A stretch of DNA of 64,000 nt from the NCBI GenBank assembly GCA_050299855.1, contig JBNKWQ010000046.1:310001-374000 (forward strand). Reading direction: 5' to 3'. Positions 9,724-17,200 of the stretch are shown in pieces. Each line of letters begins with the position of its first letter. The first letter of the stretch is position 1. The translations under genes and the position numbers were made by a program. The notes under the pieces were generated by a model. The model saw only the letters and a list, made by a program, of their open reading frames with translations, did not search any database and had not been told where the DNA came from. The stretch comes from Hahella sp050299855 (GTDB lineage Bacteria; Pseudomonadota; Gammaproteobacteria; Pseudomonadales; Oleiphilaceae).

Positions 9724-9928
9724 TATGCGGCAAGAGTAATTTTCACAATATGCCTACACCTTTAAACGCAGACGGTATAACTCCTGCCTGAGGCGGCGTA
9801 AGTCTGGCGGCGTAGAGTTAATCATTGCTGTTCCTACATACAGCTGCATGTAATAATCTGCGGCCTTAATATGGAATTCACCTTGATCAGGTGTGTTCGA
9901 AAGGACTTAAGAAAGAAATTATACCAAG

Positions 9929-10507
9929 ATGCAAACACCGCAATCAGAAGGAATACTGCAGAAGTTTCTGGCCTTACAGGAACAGCTTGCTACCAAGAAA
10001 AACATTATTGTCCTTGCATTGGTTTACCCTACCTTTCCACTAGTGCTCTTGCCGTTGGTGACAGACACCGGAAGTGCGCCGATTCTTGATCTCTATGCAT
10101 TTTATAATGCTGAAGTGGTCAGCCAGGTATTGGCCCAATACGATGCCTATGCTCGGGAAAGTTATATCCGTGGCGCACTGACAGTAGACTTCATCTATCC
10201 TATCTATTATTCATTTTCCCTCAGTCTGGTCATGACCTATGTCATGCGCCCAAGACATTTGAAGCCTGGAGCAATCCAATGGCTGCGGCTGCTACCCTTC
10301 GTAATGTTGCTCGCTGATCTGGCCGAAAATACCTTGCTGATCATGGTTATTTCTGCTTGGCCAGAACCGAGAATCGCTTTATCGAATATTGCGGGATATA
10401 TGACACTGTCCAAATGGGTTGTTCTTACCACGGTTATTGTCGTAACACTGGTTATGGCGGTTAATAATTATTTTCACTTCAGAGCACTGAAATCTCTCAA
10501 TAAATAA
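9929..10507 (+). CDS. small polytopic membrane protein, unknown
   Basis: The protein has 192 residues with about four hydrophobic segments: near residues 25-45 (VLALVYPTFPLVLLPL), 75-95 (IYPIYYSFSLSLVMTYV), 108-130 (LPFVMLLADLAENTLLIM) and 155-178 (VVLTTVIVVTLVMAV). I recognise no family. It is a single gene between the GlpD-like gene and a long AT-rich spacer. An imperfect palindrome, CACCT-TGATC-AGGTG, lies at 9883-9897 and could be an operator. Confidence 0.65.
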   Translation: MQTPQSEGILQKFLALQEQLATKKNIIVLALVYPTFPLVLLPLVTDTGSAPILDLYAFYNAEVVSQVLAQYDAYARESYIRGALTVDFIYPIYYSFSLSLVMTYVMRPRHLKPGAIQWLRLLPFVMLLADLAENTLLIMVISAWPEPRIALSNIAGYMTLSKWVVLTTVIVVTLVMAVNNYFHFRALKSLNK

Positions 10508-10970
10508 TAGGATGACAATGCTGGCTAAACATGGTTGAAGAGGGCAGTACTTAAAACGTTTTGCCCAAGGCGCTATTTGTGGTTATGCCTGAATTGCATC
10601 TCCTCTTAGACATACTTCAAGATGATCAGGTGTCAGGTTTTAGAACAGTTACAATTCTTTCCCTGTAGTGATTTTGATATTAAAAGCTTGGAATTGTTCC
10701 TTTTTTACAAGTAATCAAAACCATTCGCATTTAATTTCTTTGAACTGTCAAGCATATTTACAAAAATCAATCTGCGCAAAATTCATTCAAATATAATCCC
10801 CTGTTTTTCATAAACAATATAGCTATGGGTACGTATCCTGCGTCTACCTCTGTACAAAACTATTACCAGATGCCCTAGGTTGGGAGTCGGGCTGCTGTCG
10901 GTATAAAAATCAGGTGAATGTATTCACAAGGAATAATTAACCTAAATTACTGTGAAGCTAGGTAATGCTG
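10508..10970. other. AT-rich 460-base regulatory spacer
   Basis: No gene is seen in this stretch. It is clearly more AT-rich than its flanks. It carries TATAAT at 10792-10797 and, closer to the next gene, a GG-N10-GC element at 10880-10896 listed separately. The length and composition fit an activator-dependent promoter region for the secreted toroid/PEP-CTERM gene pair. Confidence 0.5.
10880..10896 (+). promoter_or_regulatory. candidate sigma-54 (-24/-12) promoter
   Basis: TTGG at 10880-10883 and TGCT at 10893-10896 place the invariant GG and GC exactly ten bases apart, as in RpoN promoters (consensus TTGGCAC-N5-TTGCT). A start about 12 bases downstream would give a 60-65-base leader for the toroid gene. 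PEP-CTERM genes are known to be often under RpoN with the PrsK/PrsR system, which makes the position meaningful. The CAC after GG is not conserved, so this is a moderate match. Confidence 0.4.
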
Positions 10971-12650
10971 ATGAAATTTTCCAAACGGTTATCTATGGCA
11001 GCCGCAGCCATTCTCACGACAGCCTCCATCGCGGCTCATTCTGCCACCAACTTTGAAATGGATGTTACAACCTCAATCGATGATGGCTTGGACTATCTCG
11101 AGAGTGTTGGAGCCTTTAACAATCCCAGTTCGGCCGGAGATGCGGTAGGTTTAACAACACTGGCGTTGTTGGAGAAGAGGGCAAGTGGTGATATTACTGA
11201 CCCACCTCAAGGTTATGATGGTGCCAGCGCCACCGATCAGGGGCGCATCCGGCGATCAGTGGCCTATATGCTCGATCGAATCAATGAAACTTCAACCTAC
11301 ACATACCGTGATGGTGCCTATTTGATGGCCCTGTCCGAGTACTTGTTGTCTGGGGGGCCCGATAAAGGAGAGCATGCGGATATTCCAAATGTTGCAGACT
11401 ATGTGGATTTGGTGACCGGTATTAATACCCTGGTGGATCGTTTGATCGGCGCCCAACGGGTAGCCCCCACCTTTCCGAATGCCATTGATCAGGGCTACTG
11501 GTGCTATACCGCCAACAACTGTGAGGATTCCTCAACTACCCAGTTTGCAGTCGCAGGACTATCCGCCGCCAAGTCGGTGTACAGCAACGCCACTTATGCG
11601 GATGCGGTAAGGCTTGGGTTGGTCAACAGTGCCCTGGCCCTGGCTCGGCAGGCTTATCAGCTAAATGCCAGAACAGGCGCAGATAATCCAAGTTGCAGTG
11701 ATATTGGTGATGCGGTTGAAAGAGGGCATGGCTACCAAGCACAGACTTATAATCCCTCTTTACAACAGACTGCCTCAGGCCTATGGGTGCAGATTCTTGG
11801 TGGCGCCGGTATCAACGATGCGACCGTACAGGCCTATATGCACTGGGTAAGAAACCGTTATCGTTGGACAGATCTCGACAGTCTGGGCAATTCCTGGCCC
11901 ACCTTGTCTTATTGGTATTACCTGTGGAGCTCTTTCAAAGGCATGGAGTTTCTGAGGGATGCAGGCGTGGCGCCGACTGGTGGTAATCTGGGTACTGAAG
12001 ACTACGGTCTTTTAGATCCTGCCGCAGCCCCGGCCTGTGTTGTCAGAGAACTGCACAGGGATCCTGCAACAGACACACAAATTGCCTTGTTTGGAGCTGG
12101 CGGAGCAGGTCACTATTCAGCCGAAACTGCCAGCCAATATTACGATTATGCCTACCAGATTCTGGCCCATCAGTGTGCCAATGGTAATTATGCCTGTAAC
12201 GGTGCTCCCGGTGCCTGGAACAACTATTCCCGTCAAGCGTATGCACTTTTAGTGCTACTTCGCGCCTCAGGCGGTGTTTGTGTTGATACCGATGGTGATG
12301 GCGTATGTGACGATGAAGACAACTGTCGGTTAACTCCGAACCCTAATCAGGAAGATGCCGATGATGATGGCGTCGGCGATGCTTGTGACAACTGTGAAAA
12401 TACGCCCAATCCTCAACAGGAAGATACCGATGATGATGGTATAGGTGACGCCTGCTCATTAGTGGAAGGTACCTGCGATATGGACAGCGATGGGGATGTC
12501 GATATCAACGATATCCGGGCCATGAATCTGATGCGCAACCAGCTGGTAGTTCCAGGTTCACCGGGTGACAAAGACGGCGATGGCAAAATCACAGTGCTGG
12601 ATATCAGGCAGTGTAGCCTTATCTGTACCAATCCTCGCTGTGCTCCCTAG
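10971..12650 (+). CDS. secreted alpha/alpha-toroid protein with TSP3 repeats and dockerin-like C-terminus
   Basis: A 559-residue exported protein. The signal peptide (KRLSMAAAAILTTA) probably cleaves after AHSA. The body to ~430 resembles prenyltransferase/squalene-oxidase repeats (alpha/alpha toroid). Residues ~437-496 hold thrombospondin type 3 calcium-binding repeats (DTDGDGVCDDEDNC; DADDDGVGDACDNC). Residues ~502-559 form a dockerin-like pair (DMDSDGDVDINDIRA and DKDGDGKITVLDIRQ) ending in a Cys-rich tail. ATG at 10971 has AGG about 10 bases upstream; an ATG at 10965 is also in frame. The next gene encodes a cohesin-like PEP-CTERM protein. Enzymatic function is unknown. Confidence 0.8.
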   Translation: MKFSKRLSMAAAAILTTASIAAHSATNFEMDVTTSIDDGLDYLESVGAFNNPSSAGDAVGLTTLALLEKRASGDITDPPQGYDGASATDQGRIRRSVAYMLDRINETSTYTYRDGAYLMALSEYLLSGGPDKGEHADIPNVADYVDLVTGINTLVDRLIGAQRVAPTFPNAIDQGYWCYTANNCEDSSTTQFAVAGLSAAKSVYSNATYADAVRLGLVNSALALARQAYQLNARTGADNPSCSDIGDAVERGHGYQAQTYNPSLQQTASGLWVQILGGAGINDATVQAYMHWVRNRYRWTDLDSLGNSWPTLSYWYYLWSSFKGMEFLRDAGVAPTGGNLGTEDYGLLDPAAAPACVVRELHRDPATDTQIALFGAGGAGHYSAETASQYYDYAYQILAHQCANGNYACNGAPGAWNNYSRQAYALLVLLRASGGVCVDTDGDGVCDDEDNCRLTPNPNQEDADDDGVGDACDNCENTPNPQQEDTDDDGIGDACSLVEGTCDMDSDGDVDINDIRAMNLMRNQLVVPGSPGDKDGDGKITVLDIRQCSLICTNPRCAP

Positions 12651-12667
12651 GACACTAAAAAGTAGAA

Positions 12668-12685
12668 GCGGAGCTTCGGCTCCGC
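12668..12685 (+). promoter_or_regulatory. UUCG tetraloop hairpin between the toroid and PEP-CTERM genes
   Basis: A perfect seven-base-pair stem (GCGGAGC/GCTCCGC) is closed by the very stable TTCG loop. It sits 18 bases after the toroid stop and before the Shine-Dalgarno (ACGGAG) of the next gene. There is no T-run. Its likely role is to protect the upstream mRNA or set the ratio of the two products. Confidence 0.55.
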
Positions 12686-12707
12686 CTAACAAAAACGGAG
12701 ACTTATA

Positions 12708-13325
12708 ATGACTGGTAGTATGCATAAAATACTGATGAGGCTAGGTACTGCGATAGTGGCTGCAGTTCTTTCTAGTCAAGCTTCAGCTTTAATCATCAGC
12801 CTAACCCCTAGCTTTCAGACGGCGCAGCCCACGGATACAGTGTCCATCGACATAGTTGCCACTGATCTGGGTCCTGATGTGATTGGTGCATTTGATTTCG
12901 ACATCCTGTATGACACGTTAGCGCTATCGTTTAACGGATATACTCTGGGTAGCGGATTAGGTGACCTGGGCTTGTTTGAGGCAATTGATCTATCCCTGGG
13001 AGACTTTGGAGGGGTCATCGATATTGCTGAAAATAGCTTTCTATTAGATTTTGAGCTTTTTCCCCTGCAATCCTCGCCACTAGTGCTCGCAACTCTGGAC
13101 TTTACTGTAGATGTGTTAGCGCCGGGTGATACTACGGTTGTGCAGTTGGATGTAAATGATCCTAACCTCTATGTTGCTGGAGAATTTGGTTTTGAGGTTT
13201 TAGATGTCGATTACAATCCTACTGCAGTTATCTCTAACGGTGACCGTGACCTTCCAACCCCGGCAACTTTGAGTTTGTTTGGGTTGGGTATAGCAGGTCT
13301 TGGTCTGTTCCGACGCCGTAGCTGA
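12708..13325 (+). CDS. PEP-CTERM-type protein with cohesin-like domain
   Basis: A 205-residue exported protein. The signal peptide ends near SQASA (~27). Residues ~30-165 have the pattern of a cohesin fold: VSIDIVATDL, then GAFDFDILYDTLALSF, then LATLDFTVDVL. The C-terminus is a sorting signal of the PEP-CTERM type in its PTP variant: LPTPATLSL, a hydrophobic stretch (FGLGIAGLGLF) and RRRS. Exosortase should cleave it and attach it to the surface or matrix; no exosortase gene is in this window. ACGGAG sits 7 bases upstream of the ATG. A strong terminator follows. Confidence 0.82.
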   Translation: MTGSMHKILMRLGTAIVAAVLSSQASALIISLTPSFQTAQPTDTVSIDIVATDLGPDVIGAFDFDILYDTLALSFNGYTLGSGLGDLGLFEAIDLSLGDFGGVIDIAENSFLLDFELFPLQSSPLVLATLDFTVDVLAPGDTTVVQLDVNDPNLYVAGEFGFEVLDVDYNPTAVISNGDRDLPTPATLSLFGLGIAGLGLFRRRS

Positions 13326-13343
13326 TCTACGCTGCCATAGTTT

Positions 13344-13368
13344 AAAGGGCTCCTAGGGGGCCCTTTTT
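13344..13368 (+). terminator. intrinsic terminator after the PEP-CTERM gene
   Basis: AAAGGGC (13344-13350) pairs with GCCCTTT (13360-13366), with a 9-base loop, and the run of five T ends at 13368. It lies 19 bases after the stop codon, so the toroid/PEP-CTERM pair is a transcription unit separate from the next gene. Confidence 0.8.
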
Positions 13369-13402
13369 GGCTTTAAAAAGCACCAACAAAGGATATTAAC
13401 AC

Positions 13403-13933
13403 GTGGAAACCTATCCCTTTATCGAAGTGGCAATGGCGTGCAGTGATGTTAAGAAAATGGAAGCATTCTGGTGTGATATGTTCGGGGGTAAAGTGATTTT
13501 TCGCGGCTCTATGATGGGGGATTCATTCTCACGTCTGGTGGCTTGCGGTATCACCTTTGTATTTCGCGAAGATAAAAATTTTAAACTCCCACCTGGCTTG
13601 GGGCAGGAGTTTAACTTTCATAATCATTTAGGGGTGCGAGTCAGGGATATAGAAGCGGCAGTCAGGGAATTGACTGAAAAAGGCGCGCAATTTGCCCTCA
13701 CACCGGAAATGGTCCGCCAATTTCAGCAAAGTACAGACAAAGACGCCAAGCCACTTTTACAAACGGACTATATTTCGCCCCCGCTAACCGCTGAGCGGAT
13801 AGCTGCAGGAGAATTCAGGATTGATGTCGCAATATTGGTAGGACCTGATAATCTCTGGATAGAATTGAATGAAGTTAAGGAGCCGGCTGATACCAACTGG
13901 TTCCCCGCCGCTGAACTGGCTGATATGGCCTGA
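13403..13933 (+). CDS. VOC-superfamily (glyoxalase-like) protein
   Basis: The protein has 176 residues with a beta-alpha-beta-beta-beta pattern typical of the vicinal oxygen chelate fold: YPFIEVAMACSDVKKMEAFW at the start and NHLGVRVRDIEAAVRELT near residue 75. Candidate metal ligands are scattered His and Glu residues, but the specific reaction cannot be assigned. The start is GTG at 13403, with AAAGGA about 9 bases upstream; it follows the PEP-CTERM terminator and precedes idi by 64 bases. Confidence 0.7.
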   Translation: METYPFIEVAMACSDVKKMEAFWCDMFGGKVIFRGSMMGDSFSRLVACGITFVFREDKNFKLPPGLGQEFNFHNHLGVRVRDIEAAVRELTEKGAQFALTPEMVRQFQQSTDKDAKPLLQTDYISPPLTAERIAAGEFRIDVAILVGPDNLWIELNEVKEPADTNWFPAAELADMA

Positions 13934-13997
13934 TTAGGCCTGTTCTCCAGCGGTTAAACAGTTAAATGATTAACCAACTGATCTACAGGTTTATCGT

Positions 13998-14573
13998 ATG
14001 CAGCCAAGGAACCTCTGCAAATCTGAACTTCCCAACCCTGCTAACAGTCAGGTTGTACTGGTAGATCAGTGTGACCTTGAGATAGGTCTGGCTGAGAAGC
14101 TGCAGGCTCATCAAGGTGCAGGGTTATTACACCGGGCCTTTTCACTTTTCTTATTCCGCGAAGACGGTGCCTTACTGCTACAACAGCGAAGTGACAAGAA
14201 GTTGTTGTGGCCTTTGTTCTGGTCAAACAGTTGCTGCAGCCATCCCTTTCCGGGAGAGGATATTGTTCATGCTGCAGAGCGACGTGCATACGAGGAATTA
14301 GGCGTTTCAGTGAAAGCCGAATTTGCGTTCAAGTTTAACTATCATGCTCGATATGATGAAGACTACTCTGAGCGGGAACTCTGTTCAGTGCTTTGTGGCG
14401 TAATGCGGGAGCTGCCGCGATGTAATTCTGAGGAAGTGGCTAATTATGAGTTTTTACCCTGGCAGGATTTGGGGTCTGTGCTTGTCAGTGAGCCAGCGAA
14501 ATTCACTCCCTGGCTAAAATTGGAGTGGCCCGTATTGTTGCAGAAAGGCTACCCCCGGAAGCTGTTGGATTAA
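13998..14573 (+). CDS. idi: isopentenyl-diphosphate delta-isomerase, type I
   Basis: IDI interconverts isopentenyl and dimethylallyl diphosphate, balancing the C5 precursors of isoprenoids. The 191-residue length fits type I enzymes. The catalytic cysteine is in WSNSCCSHP (Cys79/80), the Nudix-like helix is GEDIVHAAERRAYEELG (86-102), and the catalytic glutamate is in SERELC near residue 126. IDI is dispensable in MEP-pathway bacteria, so its presence inside the accessory block suggests extra demand for prenyl donors, fitting the UbiA-type prenyltransferase EboC downstream. That link is an inference. Confidence 0.93.
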   Translation: MQPRNLCKSELPNPANSQVVLVDQCDLEIGLAEKLQAHQGAGLLHRAFSLFLFREDGALLLQQRSDKKLLWPLFWSNSCCSHPFPGEDIVHAAERRAYEELGVSVKAEFAFKFNYHARYDEDYSERELCSVLCGVMRELPRCNSEEVANYEFLPWQDLGSVLVSEPAKFTPWLKLEWPVLLQKGYPRKLLD

Positions 14574-14596
14574 AAGTCTAAAGAGGCATTTAGACC

Positions 14597-15277
14597 GTGT
14601 TGATTCTATTCAGAAGTATTCTTCTTGCCGGGCAGCTACGTCTGTGGCGGGTTGGTGTTCTAGCAATGGCAATGATATCTCTGTCAGTAAACGCTGAGCC
14701 ACGACTTTCCGGAATATTTACCTCCAGCAGCAACGACTTCATTGCCATTATTGAAACTGCACCGGGAGACACGCTCTTTATACGAAAAGGTGATGTGATT
14801 GATTTGATTAACCTCAAGAACTCGCCGTCGTCCAATTCGGCACCAGCCAAAGGGAAAGTGCTGGAAGTTACCCGTAATCTGGTTGTGCTTCAGGTAGGTC
14901 AAAAGCAGCTGACGCTCACTTTGAAAGGTACACTGACCCGCGAGGGTACCTTTGTGGAAGGAACGCCGGAAGAGAAAGCCCCCACCCAGTTGGTTGTAAA
15001 TGCCAGTACCCAGGACAACCTCAATAGCCTGGTGTTGAATGCTGATAGAAATGATAAGGCCGCTCTCAATCAACAGGCAAAAATTAATGCCTTATTGGCT
15101 CTGCCTAAGGACGCCAAAATCAGTCGGGTAGGGGGAGAAACTGTCAGCAGTGCCAATCACGCACTTAGCATGGTAGTGAAAGAGCTGAATAAAAAGTATG
15201 GTGTTGTAACGGTATTCGCCGATACCAGTCAGGGAGAACAAAGGGTCTATCTGTTTCCTGAAGAAACCATCAAATAG
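14597..15277 (+). CDS. GspC-homology-region-like periplasmic protein
   Basis: The protein has 226 residues, starting at GTG 14597 with an N-terminal hydrophobic anchor or signal ending near VNAEP. The next ~80 residues (RLSGIFTSSSNDFIAII, FIRKGDVIDLI, LVVLQVGQKQLTLTL) resemble the HR domain of type II secretion GspC and of PilP-like proteins, which contact the secretin. The last third is a separate polar domain. No other secretion genes are nearby, so it is an orphan. The similarity is judged by eye and modest. Confidence 0.5.
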   Translation: MLILFRSILLAGQLRLWRVGVLAMAMISLSVNAEPRLSGIFTSSSNDFIAIIETAPGDTLFIRKGDVIDLINLKNSPSSNSAPAKGKVLEVTRNLVVLQVGQKQLTLTLKGTLTREGTFVEGTPEEKAPTQLVVNASTQDNLNSLVLNADRNDKAALNQQAKINALLALPKDAKISRVGGETVSSANHALSMVVKELNKKYGVVTVFADTSQGEQRVYLFPEETIK

Positions 15278-15337
15278 TGCAGTATCCGAGCATTCAGCAT
15301 TAACCCAACCTTTGTCTTGAATACTTCTCAACAGACC

Positions 15338-16072
15338 CTAGTGTCCGGTATTACTTACTTGCAGGGTAATGGTCGCGTTTTGTTCCGGTAACATATTGAC
15401 GTCTACAGTAACTCCGCCGTAATTATTTAAACCGATGCCGATGGTGTGCTCAATAATGCTTTCAGGAGCATGTACAAAGCCGATCAGTGTGCCGAACTGA
15501 TCTGCCTGATAAAAGCCTTCCGGAGAGAATTCTGAACCTATGTAAACCCAGCTTCCTAATAAACTTGGTTGGCCGTCGTTTAAAAATATTTGGCTGGAAT
15601 CCACTGTTTTCCGCGCGCCTTCCCCCCCCCAGCTAATCGTAATTATTACCTCCTGGCCCGCTACAGGTGTGGGGTCAAAATGTCCCTGAGACTTGCGGGC
15701 TTTGGCTGTGTCGAGCCCGATCAAAATGCAGGCCAGATTAAATTCAAATGCATTGGCATCCAGCTCCAATAGGCTTTCATAACCCTTATGGCCCTCTTTC
15801 GCCACTGCCAGAAACTCCAATGGGGGCTCCAGTCTTAGAATTTTGCCGCTGACCTGGAAATTTTTATTGGCTTTATCCACAAGTATTGGGCCAATTTTAT
15901 ATTTGTGATTGCCCAGATCCTGTACTGAGGACTGCGGGATAACATTTGGGTCGGTTTGCACATTCACTGCAAGGCATACAGAGACACTGCCAAAACAGCC
16001 CATCAATGATAGGGCTACCCATTTGAGAAGCTGACCCTTCAGCATGTCTTTGACCGCCACGTAATTTCGCAT
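15338..16072 (-). CDS. secreted YdjY-domain-like protein
   Basis: The protein has 244 residues. The N-terminus carries a signal peptide (WVALSLMGCFGSVSVCLA), possibly with a lipobox at LMGC. The middle (VSGKILRLEPPLEFLAV, then GYESLLELDANAF and ILIGLD) matches the pattern of YdjY-type domains found in proteins of the Planctomycetes and others. An alternative start at 16045 gives a shorter signal peptide. The gene is convergent with the GspC-like gene, with 60 bases between the stop codons. Function unknown. Confidence 0.6.
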   Translation of the reverse strand: MRNYVAVKDMLKGQLLKWVALSLMGCFGSVSVCLAVNVQTDPNVIPQSSVQDLGNHKYKIGPILVDKANKNFQVSGKILRLEPPLEFLAVAKEGHKGYESLLELDANAFEFNLACILIGLDTAKARKSQGHFDPTPVAGQEVIITISWGGEGARKTVDSSQIFLNDGQPSLLGSWVYIGSEFSPEGFYQADQFGTLIGFVHAPESIIEHTIGIGLNNYGGVTVDVNMLPEQNATITLQVSNTGH

Positions 16073-16150
16073 GTTAGGTTGCGCCTATTCTACCTGAGGA
16101 TACTTATTTTCCTGAGGATACATAATATCCAGTGGGTACTTGGAGTGTTT

Positions 16151-17200
16151 TTATGACAGTGTTCCTATAACCATTCGGTGAGGCATAGGTGCCGGAAAGG
16201 GCGTTATTCGAGTGCCTTTCAGCCCTGCGGTTTGCATCCACTGTGCGACATCGGCATCTGCGTGTACACAGCCATCAGGAGCCGTTAACATCATATTCAG
16301 ACCGAATAACGTGGCAAATTCGGGGCCTTGTCCTCCTTCATCTGTAAACACATCCGACACAATCAGCATACCGTCAGGATTTAGAGTTGCTACAGCCCTT
16401 TGAATCAGAGAACGGCAGCTGGTGGGGCTTTCCCGATGAAAGACGCCGGATATCAATACAACGTCATTGTTCTGGGGGAAATCAGTTTCATGATAGTCAC
16501 CGGGCAGAAAGGAAACCTGTTCACTGGCCCCAAGATCCTGCACGATTTGGCTAGCTACTTCGGCAATTGGCGGAAGTTCAAGGACGGTAGATTTGAGGCC
16601 TGGATTACGTCTGGAAAACAACACTGAGTAAGTGCCTGGTCCGCCGCCGACATCAAGCATCTGGGTCCGCCCTTCAAGATCGATCAGGCCGGCCATGGCA
16701 TTGCCGACACCCAGAGCTCTGTCATGCATACCGTAGACAAAATGCTTTGTTCTCTCTGCATCTTTACCCAGATAGTTTTCTGCCTGTAGCTGTTCCTTGT
16801 CTTCTCTTAACGCGTTTTCAAGGTTGCCCCAAGTGTTGTACAGATCATCGCTGTAACTTATTGCATTGCCGAGAAATTGGGGGCCGCCAGGCACCAACAG
16901 CATTTTTGTGAACGGGGTATTGATATAGCGTTCATTTTCAAAACATAGAATACCGAGGGCAACACAGGCATTGAGGAATAGGGCAGCCGGCCTTTCCTTT
17001 ATCGTCAAAGCCTGGCTGATATCTGAAATGGTGTTGGCACCTTTTTCGATAGCTTCGAACAACCGCAGCCGATTCGCCGTCAGTAACGTTTGTGATCCCC
17101 AGTAGGCGGTAGACAAAGACATGATGGCACCTGGCGCCAGTGGGCCAGTCTGGCTGGAGGCGAGATTTTTATCAGTGGGGTATTCGGAGTTAGATGGCAT
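16151..17200 (-). CDS. SAM-dependent methyltransferase with dimerisation domain
   Basis: The 349-residue protein has the build of plant/actinobacterial-type O-methyltransferases: a winged-helix dimerisation domain (residues ~25-100, LLTANRLRLFEAIEKGA) and a Rossmann domain with the SAM motif LDVGGGPGT at 182-190. The catalytic acid/base His is plausibly in GVFHRES. Its start overlaps the end of the radical SAM gene by 11 bases, so the two are co-translated. The pairing suggests that both modify one small molecule. Substrate unknown. Confidence 0.82.
   Translation of the reverse strand: MPSNSEYPTDKNLASSQTGPLAPGAIMSLSTAYWGSQTLLTANRLRLFEAIEKGANTISDISQALTIKERPAALFLNACVALGILCFENERYINTPFTKMLLVPGGPQFLGNAISYSDDLYNTWGNLENALREDKEQLQAENYLGKDAERTKHFVYGMHDRALGVGNAMAGLIDLEGRTQMLDVGGGPGTYSVLFSRRNPGLKSTVLELPPIAEVASQIVQDLGASEQVSFLPGDYHETDFPQNNDVVLISGVFHRESPTSCRSLIQRAVATLNPDGMLIVSDVFTDEGGQGPEFATLFGLNMMLTAPDGCVHADADVAQWMQTAGLKGTRITPFPAPMPHRMVIGTLS

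Noticed and set aside
16095..16125. Repeated CCTGAGGATA before the YdjY-like gene
   Set aside because: Only two copies of ten bases; not enough for an operator or a repeat family.
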